The translations under genes were made by a program, and so were the position numbers. This document shows, in pieces, positions 1 to 6,696 of a stretch of DNA of 11,176 nt. The notes below the pieces were generated by a model. The model was given only the letters and a program-made list of their open reading frames with translations, had not been told where the DNA came from and searched no databases. Numbering within the stretch: position 1 is the stretch's first letter; every line of letters starts with the position of its first letter. The DNA is from UMGS1502 sp045545435 (GTDB taxonomy: Bacteria > Actinomycetota > Coriobacteriia > Coriobacteriales > Eggerthellaceae): positions 1 to 11,176 of the forward strand of contig JAZQAV010000173.1 in NCBI GenBank assembly GCA_045545435.1, written 5' to 3'.

Positions 1-578
1 GCAGCTGCGGCTGCGGCTGCTGCTGCGGCGGCGGCTGCATAAGCGTCGGCACCTTCCGATTTTGCCTGCTTTTCGGCGGCAAGCGCAGCAACGGCCTGCT
101 CGTTGAAGCCCGTTTCCGCGGCGGCGCGCTCGTAGTCTTCATCGGGAATGCTGTCGTATTCCATGACGGCGTGGTGCGCAGGGCGCATGCGGGCGCGGCG
201 GCGCACATGCTCGTCCTCTTGCGAGAACATGCCATCGTCGGGCTCATGCCAGTCGTCGGGCGTATCGTCGTCGGGAACGATCTGATCCCAACCATTTGAA
301 GGATGCGCAGAATTCGACCAGCTCAGCGCCCAACTGGCACCATCGCTATCGTCTTCGGGAACCACAATGGGCGCAAATGCCTGGGTGAGGCCGATGGGGT
401 TCTCAAACCCTTCGTAGCTCCTTGGAGACGCCTCGAACAACGCATCGTCATCGGGATATTCCTCCTGATAACCATCCGAATAGTTGTCGTTTGCCGCGTC
501 ATCTTCTATCGGAGTGCCTTGCGCATCGTCTTGCACATTACCGTTTTCTTCAAAGATGTCGTCTTCGTTTTTGCTCAT
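1..578 (-). CDS. Unrecognised acidic, Ala-rich protein (3' end outside window)
   Basis: I do not recognise this gene. The minus-strand frame is open from an ATG at 578-576 to the window edge, giving 192 residues with no stop. The start is supported by a purine-rich ribosome site (AGGGAGAAG) about 6 bases upstream. The protein begins MSKNEDDIFEEN. Residues 1 to about 120 are rich in Asp and Glu with scattered Trp, Tyr and Pro, as in disordered or surface-exposed segments. A basic stretch follows (HVRRRARMRP, about residues 123-132), then an Ala- and Glu-rich part (about 145-175). It ends in a run of at least 12 alanines written with mixed GCA, GCC and GCT codons. No signal peptide or membrane segment is visible in the part present. 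It lies 71 bases downstream of the 146-residue membrane protein gene on the same strand, so the two may be cotranscribed. The missing C-terminus could hold a recognisable domain. Confidence 0.75.
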   Translation of the reverse strand, partial: MSKNEDDIFEENGNVQDDAQGTPIEDDAANDNYSDGYQEEYPDDDALFEASPRSYEGFENPIGLTQAFAPIVVPEDDSDGASWALSWSNSAHPSNGWDQIVPDDDTPDDWHEPDDGMFSQEDEHVRRRARMRPAHHAVMEYDSIPDEDYERAAAETGFNEQAVAALAAEKQAKSEGADAYAAAAAAAAAAAA

Positions 579-618
579 TGCATCTTCTCCCTGCCGCGCG
601 AAACACGCGAACGTTCAT

Positions 619-637
619 CGGAAAGTCCTGCTTTCCC
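619..637. repeat. Small inverted repeat between the two left-end genes
   Basis: GGAAAG at 620-625 and CTTTCC at 631-636 form a 6-bp stem with a 5-base loop in the 71-base gap between two minus-strand genes. There is no T-run on either side, so it does not look like an intrinsic terminator. It may be an mRNA hairpin or chance. Confidence 0.3.
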
Positions 638-649
638 GACGGTTCAGCT

Positions 650-1090
650 TCAGCGCATAAATACCATGCAGTAAATTACCGCAGCTATAATTGCCAGTAC
701 CGCAAATGCGATAATCCCCTTCTGCATTCCCGACATGGGCGCAGAGTTCAAATCTTCTAACGTAGTTTCATGATAGTCATCGCGAGACGCACGCTCACGC
801 CTGGCGTCCGACGATGCCTGCTGTACATCCTGATAGGCCGCAGCTTGCTGAGGGCGCCTCTCATCTTGAATTTGCGGTTCATCAGCATCTGCGCCACTCT
901 CGCGAGCAGGAGCAACGTGCGTATGCGCTGCGTCCTCCCCGTGCTCGTTTTGCTCGGCCGAACGCGAAGACTTGGCTTGCGGCACCTCGTTCACCTGGTG
1001 AGACGAGGCGGGAACCCCTGCATGAATGACGACATCATCGGTGTCGTCGGAGGTTACGGAAATGTGCTTGAATCCGCTGACCTCAGCCAC
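650..1090 (-). CDS. Unrecognised small protein with a single C-terminal membrane anchor
   Basis: I do not recognise the family. Taking the GTG at 1090-1088 as start gives 146 residues. The frame stays open upstream to a TTG at 1165 and passes an ATG at 1153. I prefer the GTG because AAGAAAGGGG lies 5 bases before it and because a TATAAT at 1128-1133 falls between the GTG and the upstream ATG, so the ATG would not be on the transcript. Residues 1-118 are polar, with many Asp, Glu, Gln, Arg and Ala, and probably disordered. Residues about 125-145 are a clear hydrophobic helix (GIIAFAVLAIIAAVIYCMVF) preceded by Lys and followed by a final Arg. No N-terminal signal is present. This is the layout of a tail-anchored protein, with a cytoplasmic N-terminal part. 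It is divergent from the M16C peptidase and followed by the acidic Ala-rich gene. The function is unknown. Confidence 0.7.
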   Translation of the reverse strand: MAEVSGFKHISVTSDDTDDVVIHAGVPASSHQVNEVPQAKSSRSAEQNEHGEDAAHTHVAPARESGADADEPQIQDERRPQQAAAYQDVQQASSDARRERASRDDYHETTLEDLNSAPMSGMQKGIIAFAVLAIIAAVIYCMVFMR

Positions 1091-1127
1091 AAACGCCCCT
1101 TTCTTCACGCGCAAATTGCTTACGCAG

Positions 1128-1158
1128 ATTATAAAGGACGAGTTTGTACCCATGTCGC
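1128..1158 (-). promoter_or_regulatory. Putative promoter of the small membrane-protein gene
   Basis: On the minus strand there is a perfect TATAAT at 1133-1128. The best -35 candidate is GCGACA at 1158-1153 (4 of 6 to TTGACA), but its spacing of 19 bases is long. Transcription would begin near 1121, leaving a leader of about 30 bases with the ribosome site before the GTG at 1090. The -10 match is strong and the -35 weak. Confidence 0.45.
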
Positions 1159-1328
1159 GCAACAAAGAATATCCACGGCAGCTGGGCGTAAAGAGCAGCG
1201 TTCAGCAATGCCGCGCAAAAAAACGGCGGCGCGCGAGAAAACCATTGCGCACACGGCAACGAGCATCGGGCGAGCTTTTGACGAATCGGTACCTAAACGC
1301 CGCCCTTACCTTGCAACGAGGGGAAGTG

Positions 1329-1341
1329 GGATATCATATCC
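1329..1341. repeat. 13-base palindrome, possible operator before the peptidase gene
   Basis: GGATATCATATCC is a perfect inverted repeat of GGATAT around one central base. It covers the best plus-strand -10 candidate (TATCAT, 1332-1337) and lies 62 bases before the peptidase ATG. A repressor binding site is a reasonable inference. No regulator gene is visible in the window to pair with it. Confidence 0.35.
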
Positions 1342-1403
1342 TCATCGATTCCAACGTCCGCGTTTTTCACCGCAGGACGAAGCAATCAACCGAAAGGCCG
1401 AGC

Positions 1404-4400
1404 ATGATCCTTGCCCCTTCTTCAACCGTGCATGGGTTTACCGTACTTGAACAGCAGCGGATTCCCGAAATATCGGGCACTGCTTTCGTCATGCGTCACA
1501 ATAAGTCGAATGCCCGTCTGTTGTATCTGCGCAACGATGACATCGACAAGGCGTTCGCAATAGGATTCAAAACGCCGCCCCAAGACGACACGGGCGTCTT
1601 CCATATTCTTGAGCACTCGGTGCTGTGCGGTTCCGACAAATTCCCGGTCAAAGAACCCTTCGTCGACCTGCTTAAGAGTTCGATGCAAACCTTCCTGAAC
1701 GCCATGACGTTCTCGGATAAAACCATGTACCCGGTGGCATCTACCAGCGAAACCGACCTGTTCAATCTTATGGATGTGTACCTGGACGCGGTGTTTCATC
1801 CGGCAATTTACCACAAGCGTGCCATTTTCGAACAGGAAGGATGGCACTATGAGCTGCGCGCCACCGACGACGCGCCATCCGCTGACGGCGAAAGCGAAGC
1901 TCCCGGCGACATCGATGTGGCAAACCTGGACGCCTCGCAATTCAATCTTGTCTATAACGGAGTCGTTTTCAACGAGATGAAGGGGTCGCTTTCAAACTCC
2001 TCAACCGTGCTTTACGACCGTTTGCAGCAAGCCCTGTTCCCCGATACCGCCTATGCGTTCGAATCGGGCGGCACACCCCGTGCCATTCCTGAGCTCACCT
2101 ACGAGCAATTCCTTGATGAGCATCGCCGCCATTACCGCCTGGACAACAGTTACACCGTGTTGTACGGCGACCTTGACATCGACCATGCCCTCGCTTGGCT
2201 TGATGAGCGCTATTTTTCGCCTATAGCCGACGAACAGGCAGCAATCGATGCCACACGGGCAGCTTCCGGTGAAGCGCCGCTTGCCCCGCGCGCGATAGAG
2301 TACCAGCAGCCCGTTGAGGCCCTCAACATCACTGAAACCATGCAAACGACGCCCGAAAACGCGGTGGCCGCGTGCGGATACGTTATTGGTACCGTACGCG
2401 ATCGCACGCGCGCCATTGCATGCGACATACTGCTTGACGCGCTGTTCGGTAGCAACGAAGCCCCTCTGAAGCGCGCTTTTTTGGATTCGGGCATCGCAGA
2501 GGACGTGTCCGCCTTCATCGCTGACGCCATGTTGCAGCCGTTTGCGATCATCCAACTTAAAAAGCAGCGCGAAGACGCTTTGGAGCAGCTCATTCCCCTG
2601 CTTGAACGCGAATTGCAAGCCATACTAAACAACGGGCTCGACCTTGAACTTGTTGAAGCGTCGCTCTCGCATGCCGAATTCGTAATGCGCGAGCACGATT
2701 TCGGCATCTCCGATGGCGTTTCGCTTGCCATGTCAAGCCTGTCGGGCTGGCTGTACGACGACGACCTTTCCTGTGCGTACATTCGCTACGACGACGTGTT
2801 CTCCTGGTTGCGCAAGCAGCTGAATACCGGATATTTCGAAGAGGTGCTGCGCAGCGTCTTCCTTGAGAACAACCATCGCGCAAGCGTTCAAATTCTGCCC
2901 ATAGCAGAGGAAACAACCGACGAGCAAACCAAAAAGCTGGCCGAAACCAATGCGGCCCTCACGGCCGACGAGCGCCGTCGCATCGTCGAAGAAGAGCAGC
3001 TTTTGCGCGAAATGCAGATGCAGCCCGACTCCCCCGAGGCTCAGAAGTGCCTTCCGCGCCTCACCATCGCAAATATCGCCGAAGTGGCCGCCGAGAAGCA
3101 GCCCACGCTTGACGAAAGCGCCCCGGTAACGTGTTTGCGCCACCATATCGACACCCATGGCATCGCCTACGCCTACCGTTATTTCGATGCGAGCCATATC
3201 GCGTTCGAAGAGCTTCCCTATTTGAGCATTTTGGCGCTCGTACTGGGCAAGCTCGGCACCGCAAAACACAACGCCGCCGAGTTGGACACCCTCACGCAAA
3301 GCAAGCTCGGCAATCTTTCGTTCTACGCCGACCTCACCGAAAGCCGAGACGGAACAAACAATGTAAGCTTGATGCTGTGCGCTTCGTCAAGCGCCCTGGA
3401 AAGCAATGCCGCATGGCTTGCGACCCTCCCCCGCGAGGTGCTGGCCGAAACAGATCTCACCGACACCGCCCGTATCAAAGATTTGCTGCTCCAGCGAAAA
3501 ATCTCTCTCGAGCAAAGTTTCATTGGTTCAGGTCACGTTCGCGCCATCACGCGCGTGCGCTCGTATCATTCACCCGCGGGCGTTTTGATGGAGCATTTGA
3601 GCAACGTGGAGTACTACCGTTTCCTCAAAGACCTTCTCGCCCACTTCGACGAGCGGGCTGCCGATTTAACGATGCGTTTGCAATCGCTTGCCGCTCGCCT
3701 GTTCGTGGATGACGGCTGCACCATAAGCTTTACCGGCGCGGATACTGCGCTCGATACGTTCTGGCAAGCTGGCGCCATCATGAACGCCAAAGCGCAAGAA
3801 GCGCCGCGCCTGGTTCTTCCCGAGCCGCGCGTTCTCAACGAAGCGTTCATCGTGCCAAGCGATGTCACTTACACCTCTTCGGGCCTCGATCTGCGTCCGT
3901 TTGGCTACCAATACAGCGGTTCTTGGACAGTTGCGTCGCGCGCTCTGTCATATGACTACCTGTGGAACGAGGTGCGCGTTAAAGGAGGAGCCTACGGAGT
4001 AGGTTTCATGCCGGTTATGACCGGCGCCATGCGCTTCTACTCGTATCGCGACCCCCATATCGATGAAACGCTTTCGCGGTTTGCGCAAGCGAGCACCTAC
4101 CTGCGCACCTTTGATCCCTCGCAAGAGGAAATGGACGGCTTTGTGATAAGCACGCTGGCCGGTTTCGATGCCCCCAAGAAAACCCGTGCGCTTATTCGCA
4201 GGCAAGATGACGCCCATTTCGCCCACGCAAAGCCTGGAGAGCGAGCCACCACACGCTCCCAGATTATCGAGAGCGCGGTTGAAAGTGTTCGCGCCCTTGC
4301 CGACCCTGTCGAGCTCATCGCTCAAAACGGCGGTATTTGCACCTTCGGAAACAAGGAGATCATCGAGTCGTCCAAGGCGCCGTTGAACCCGGTCGATCTG

Positions 4401-4412
4401 TTCAACGAGTAA
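1404..4412 (+). CDS. M16C family zinc metallopeptidase (PreP/falcilysin-like)
   Basis: This is a large clamshell protease of the insulinase superfamily, a group that degrades peptides up to several tens of residues. With an ATG at 1404 (AAAGG 6 bases upstream) it has 1002 residues, normal for M16C; the in-frame extension to 1026 adds 126 unconvincing residues. The inverted zinc motif HILEH is at residues 67-71 (His67, Glu70, His71). The third ligand is probably Glu191 in the conserved FNEMKG segment. Residues about 505-560 are charged and helical, as in the linker joining the two halves of the enzyme. In the C-terminal half, RVKGGAYG places Arg858 and Tyr864 six apart, matching the Arg/Tyr pair that completes the PreP active site from the other half. 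No signal peptide is seen, so it is probably cytoplasmic. It is transcribed alone and followed by a strong terminator. The physiological substrate cannot be told from sequence. Confidence 0.95.
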   Translation: MILAPSSTVHGFTVLEQQRIPEISGTAFVMRHNKSNARLLYLRNDDIDKAFAIGFKTPPQDDTGVFHILEHSVLCGSDKFPVKEPFVDLLKSSMQTFLNAMTFSDKTMYPVASTSETDLFNLMDVYLDAVFHPAIYHKRAIFEQEGWHYELRATDDAPSADGESEAPGDIDVANLDASQFNLVYNGVVFNEMKGSLSNSSTVLYDRLQQALFPDTAYAFESGGTPRAIPELTYEQFLDEHRRHYRLDNSYTVLYGDLDIDHALAWLDERYFSPIADEQAAIDATRAASGEAPLAPRAIEYQQPVEALNITETMQTTPENAVAACGYVIGTVRDRTRAIACDILLDALFGSNEAPLKRAFLDSGIAEDVSAFIADAMLQPFAIIQLKKQREDALEQLIPLLERELQAILNNGLDLELVEASLSHAEFVMREHDFGISDGVSLAMSSLSGWLYDDDLSCAYIRYDDVFSWLRKQLNTGYFEEVLRSVFLENNHRASVQILPIAEETTDEQTKKLAETNAALTADERRRIVEEEQLLREMQMQPDSPEAQKCLPRLTIANIAEVAAEKQPTLDESAPVTCLRHHIDTHGIAYAYRYFDASHIAFEELPYLSILALVLGKLGTAKHNAAELDTLTQSKLGNLSFYADLTESRDGTNNVSLMLCASSSALESNAAWLATLPREVLAETDLTDTARIKDLLLQRKISLEQSFIGSGHVRAITRVRSYHSPAGVLMEHLSNVEYYRFLKDLLAHFDERAADLTMRLQSLAARLFVDDGCTISFTGADTALDTFWQAGAIMNAKAQEAPRLVLPEPRVLNEAFIVPSDVTYTSSGLDLRPFGYQYSGSWTVASRALSYDYLWNEVRVKGGAYGVGFMPVMTGAMRFYSYRDPHIDETLSRFAQASTYLRTFDPSQEEMDGFVISTLAGFDAPKKTRALIRRQDDAHFAHAKPGERATTRSQIIESAVESVRALADPVELIAQNGGICTFGNKEIIESSKAPLNPVDLFNE

Positions 4413-4440
4413 CTCACGTAACGGATAACGCAAAATGAAA

Positions 4441-4473
4441 GGCGCCCGCATCGTTGCGGGCGCCTTCTTGTTT
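4441..4473 (+). terminator. Rho-independent terminator after the peptidase gene
   Basis: A perfect 10-bp stem (GGCGCCCGCA at 4441-4450 with TGCGGGCGCC at 4455-4464) has a TCGT loop and is followed by TTCTTGTTT. It lies 28 bases after the peptidase stop. The bases before it (GCAAAATGAAA) give a T-rich tail when read on the minus strand, so it probably also ends the convergent lipoprotein gene. Confidence 0.9.
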
Positions 4474-4511
4474 AACGCTGAAGGTAACGCTCTACAGCCA
4501 AACTTCGCTGC

Positions 4512-5363
4512 TTAATTACCCGAAGAGGCGGCCGTCGAGCTCTTTACCACAGGAAGCTTGCTGGTATCAACGGGGGCACCGAGCCACCTGGTTTCAATAA
4601 TGTTGACCAGTCCGCCTTCCGTGATTTTCTTAAGCGCTGCAGAGACCGCGTTTTGCAGTTCTGTGTTCTTGGACGACACACCAACGCAGTAGCCGCTGGG
4701 ATCTTGCAGCAGGGCGTTGATCCTGACGTCAAAATTATTTGAATGCGCAATGTAAGTGCCAATTACCGCATCCGCAGCCACGTATTGCGCCATACCGGAC
4801 GTCATAGCCGTGAAAGCGCTCTTGAGGTCGCTTTGCGACAGAAGCGACGAATCGCCGAACAGGTTGGTTACGCGCCATGAGCTCTTGGAAGACGTTTGCG
4901 CAGCGATGGTGGGATTGCTGCCAACTTCGGGGACAGCCGTAGTGCTGGGAGCGGCAAACAGTGCCACGCCCGTGCTCAAATATGCCTCGGAACGCCAGTA
5001 GGACGAATCGCTCGTTGAGGTATCGATACCCATGACAATATCAACTTTGCCTTCGTTCAGAGCGCTTTCCGCACCGCGCCCAACATCGACAACCTCAAGC
5101 TTGACGCCCATCTCATCGGCGATAGCAGCCGCAACATCAACGTCGATGCCCACGATCTCTGCAGACGAGGCCGTTTGACCCGCAAGGGGCGCAGCCTGCG
5201 CATTGACGCCAACGCGCAACGTTTTTTGCGTGCTTAAGGCACTGGCAGGAACCGTTTGCGTCTTCTCAGGCGGCGTATAGCTTTGAGAAGTGCAACCGGC
5301 CAACACGAGCGCGCATGACAGTGCGGCAACACTGGCCAACACGAGCAACCTCAAACGCTTCAT
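4512..5363 (-). CDS. Family-3 extracellular solute-binding lipoprotein (ABC amino-acid type)
   Basis: The gene encodes 283 residues from an ATG at 5363-5361. GGGAGGA lies about 9 bases upstream, and this start makes a clean lipoprotein signal: MKRLR, a hydrophobic stretch, then lipobox LAGC with the lipidated Cys at residue 24. An in-frame ATG at 5399 would put 12 unlikely residues before the signal. A Thr/Ser/Pro-rich tether (25-46) precedes the binding domain (about 47-265). That domain has the family pattern LRVGVN, then GIDVDVAAAIADEMGVKLEVV (70-92) and NEGKVDIVMG (103-112). Proteins of this type capture polar amino acids or similar small solutes outside the membrane for an ABC importer. 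The usual Arg-containing FSxPY segment is replaced by SSYWRSEAYLSTG (120-132), so the ligand may differ. No permease or ATPase gene adjoins it, so it is an orphan unless its transporter lies elsewhere. The Ser/Ala-rich C-terminal tail is short. Confidence 0.9.
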   Translation of the reverse strand: MKRLRLLVLASVAALSCALVLAGCTSQSYTPPEKTQTVPASALSTQKTLRVGVNAQAAPLAGQTASSAEIVGIDVDVAAAIADEMGVKLEVVDVGRGAESALNEGKVDIVMGIDTSTSDSSYWRSEAYLSTGVALFAAPSTTAVPEVGSNPTIAAQTSSKSSWRVTNLFGDSSLLSQSDLKSAFTAMTSGMAQYVAADAVIGTYIAHSNNFDVRINALLQDPSGYCVGVSSKNTELQNAVSAALKKITEGGLVNIIETRWLGAPVDTSKLPVVKSSTAASSGN

Positions 5364-5388
5364 AAGCGAAATCCTCCCATCGGTCAAG

Positions 5389-5427
5389 CGAAAGCGCATG
5401 CTTTCACTCTTGCGTATGCGCTTCTTT
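5389..5427 (-). promoter_or_regulatory. Hairpin in the leader of the lipoprotein gene
   Basis: Read on the minus strand, AAGCGCAT (5423-5416) pairs with ATGCGCTT (5399-5392) over 8 bp. It is extended by CGA/TCG across a 3-base bulge. The stem sits about 13 bases upstream of the ribosome site of the lipoprotein gene. It could affect translation or mRNA stability. It has no T-run and does not resemble a terminator. Confidence 0.4.
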
Positions 5428-5488
5428 CGGCTGACCTAGTTTTCGACCCCACACCCGCACATTGGGGCTTTGCTCTCACGCTGCCCTC

Positions 5489-5534
5489 TCGCCCGTCGCG
5501 ACCTTGTCGCGAAATATGTTAGAAGAGCGGGCGA
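5489..5534. repeat. Two-level inverted repeat, possible structured RNA
   Basis: TCGCCCG (5489-5495) can pair with CGGGCGA (5528-5534). Inside it TCGCGA (5496-5501) pairs with TCGCGA (5507-5512) around CCTTG, stacking directly on the outer stem. The 15 bases at 5513-5527 remain unpaired on one side. The contiguous left arm of 13 paired bases is more than expected by chance for a short stretch. Which strand is transcribed is unknown. Confidence 0.4.
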
Positions 5535-5829
5535 TGCGACTTACTCCTAGAACGCGCCGTGCTCGCCTGCGCAAAACGCAGGTTTACGTGGATCCTTTCG
5601 ACCGCGTCTGCCATGGACTTGAAAACGATTGATCGTTTCGCAACTACAGACCCGAAAGAAGCTTACTCAGTTTAGCAGATAAGATTCCCGCAGATGATTG
5701 CACGCCGCGAACTTACCGAAGAATGCGTAAAAGCACTTCGTGAATGAAGCGCCCCCGCCACAAAGACGCAACAACAGCCGTTTGTCCACACGCGCGCGCA
5801 AACATGTTGGCTTTCTGTCGAAAGGCCGT

Positions 5830-5857
5830 TTGAGGGCTGCAAGAACGCTCCTATACG
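5830..5857 (+). promoter_or_regulatory. Putative ComF promoter giving a leaderless transcript
   Basis: TTGAGG (5830-5835) and TATACG (5852-5857) are each 4 of 6 to the -35 and -10 consensus, with a 16-base spacer. Transcription would start near 5863-5866, at or just before the ATG at 5866. That fits the lack of a ribosome binding site before this ATG. Confidence 0.4.
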
Positions 5858-5865
5858 ATGAAACC

Positions 5866-6639
5866 ATGAATAACAAACTCCTTGGACCACACTCAGTCGA
5901 CGTTAAACGAACTGCAGCGGCGTTCACCAAAATCGCATCTGAGGTTATCGCCGAAACGCTTTGGCCCACCCGCTGCGCCGTCTGCGATACGCCGGGTGCG
6001 CTTTTGTGCACCTCGTGCGAAACTGCGCTCGAGCAAGTTGATCAATGGCGCGCCTGCCCCATCTGCGGCGCTCCGTATGGCATCGTGCAATGCACCGAAT
6101 GCAATCCGGTTGCCCTCAAGCGTGCAGGACGTAGCGAGTTGCCCTTTTGCTCGTGCACCAGCGCGGTTTTGTATACCGACGCCTCCAGCGCAATCGTTCG
6201 AACGTACAAAGACCTGGGCGAGCGCCGTCTTGCCGCCCTTATGGCAAAGCATATGGACGATGCCATCGATCCCTCCTGGAACGTTGACGCCATCACCTTC
6301 GTGCCCGCAACCAAGGCGGCGTTTCGCCGCCGCGGATTCGATCATGCGAAACTGCTCGCAAGCGCGCTCGCAAAACGTCGGGGCATCCCTTGCGTGAGCA
6401 CGCTGGAACCGCCAACCGCGCGCGATCAGCGCGCCCTGGGTCGTCGTGAGCGCATGAGCAACATGCACGGGCGTGTGCGCGCAAATGCGCAAGCGGGCCA
6501 CTATGCATTCATCGCTCCGCGCATCCTTCTGGTCGATGACGTGTACACCACCGGCTCCACGATCATGGATGCATGCGATGCCCTGTTGGCCGCCGGATTC
6601 CAGGAAATACGGTGCGCCACCTTTGCACGCGTATATTGA
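5866..6639 (+). CDS. comF: ComF-family phosphoribosyltransferase-like protein
   Basis: The gene encodes 257 residues from an ATG at 5866. The frame is open back to an ATG at 5740, but those 42 residues are basic and unlike the family. Two CxxC pairs form likely zinc sites near the N-terminus: Cys37/40 with Cys48/51, and Cys64/67 with Cys76/79. The phosphoribosyltransferase fold follows, with the family segments VPATKAAFRRRGFDHA (147-162), QRALGRRERMSNMHG (188-202) and the PRPP-binding loop LLVDDVYTTGST (221-232). ComF proteins are cytoplasmic and needed for DNA uptake in competent bacteria, but many non-competent species carry them and their exact reaction is unsettled. No other competence gene is in the window. 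The start lacks a clear Shine-Dalgarno sequence, and a promoter lies immediately before it, so a leaderless mRNA is likely. It ends at a hairpin terminator and converges on the glycosyltransferase gene. Confidence 0.92.
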   Translation: MNNKLLGPHSVDVKRTAAAFTKIASEVIAETLWPTRCAVCDTPGALLCTSCETALEQVDQWRACPICGAPYGIVQCTECNPVALKRAGRSELPFCSCTSAVLYTDASSAIVRTYKDLGERRLAALMAKHMDDAIDPSWNVDAITFVPATKAAFRRRGFDHAKLLASALAKRRGIPCVSTLEPPTARDQRALGRRERMSNMHGRVRANAQAGHYAFIAPRILLVDDVYTTGSTIMDACDALLAAGFQEIRCATFARVY

Positions 6640-6668
6640 AAAAGGCACGTTGAAAACGTGCCTTTTCT
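6640..6668. terminator. Bidirectional terminator between comF and the glycosyltransferase gene
   Basis: AAAAGGCACGTT (6640-6651) pairs with AACGTGCCTTTT (6655-6666) around a short GAA loop, followed by CTT. The A-run before and T-run after make it usable on both strands. It starts directly at the comF stop and lies 30 bases past the glycosyltransferase stop. Confidence 0.88.
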
Positions 6669-6696
6669 TGTGATTGATAGCTGTTGCGTTGGGCGC

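Larger units (their letters stand above)
1091..1403. other. Divergent intergenic region
   Basis: There are 313 bases between the minus-strand membrane-protein gene and the plus-strand peptidase. The peptidase frame stays open through it by chance, but the translation (basic, rich in Arg and Lys) does not look like a peptidase N-terminus or a signal peptide. It holds the TATAAT promoter for the minus strand. For the plus strand it holds TTGCAA at 1311-1316 with TATCAT at 1332-1337 (15-base spacing, short), overlapping the palindrome at 1329-1341. A minus-strand frame of 38 codons is also possible here, but I see no ribosome site and do not call it. Confidence 0.55.
5364..5865. other. Gene-free region with several inverted repeats
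   Basis: There are about 500 bases between divergent genes with no convincing coding frame; frames crossing it are short and give no family signal. It holds the leader hairpin of the lipoprotein gene and a two-level hairpin at 5489-5534. It also has CCTGCG/CGCAGG around a CAAAA loop at 5566-5582 and AAACGA/TCGTTT around TTGA at 5624-5639. The ComF promoter candidate is at the right end. An unrecognised small RNA or a long 5' leader is possible. I found no SRP, tmRNA, T-box or known riboswitch hallmark, and no strong promoter to fix a strand. Confidence 0.5.

Noticed and set aside
1091..1165. Upstream starts (TTG 1165, ATG 1153) for the small membrane protein
   Set aside because: They lie upstream of a perfect TATAAT and lack ribosome sites. 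The GTG at 1090 has both correct spacing and a good site.
3981..3990. AAAGGAGGAG, an excellent Shine-Dalgarno-like sequence inside the peptidase gene
   Set aside because: It encodes the conserved KGGAYG segment of the active site, and no suitable start codon or separate frame follows it. It is a by-product of the protein sequence.
5496..5512. TCGCGA repeats as an SOS or other operator
   Set aside because: They do not match the CGAAC-N4-GTTYG pattern and are better explained as the inner stem of a hairpin.
5893..6648. A 251-codon minus-strand frame opposite comF
   Set aside because: ComF zinc and PRPP motifs identify the plus strand as coding. The opposite frame runs through the terminator and has no domain signal.
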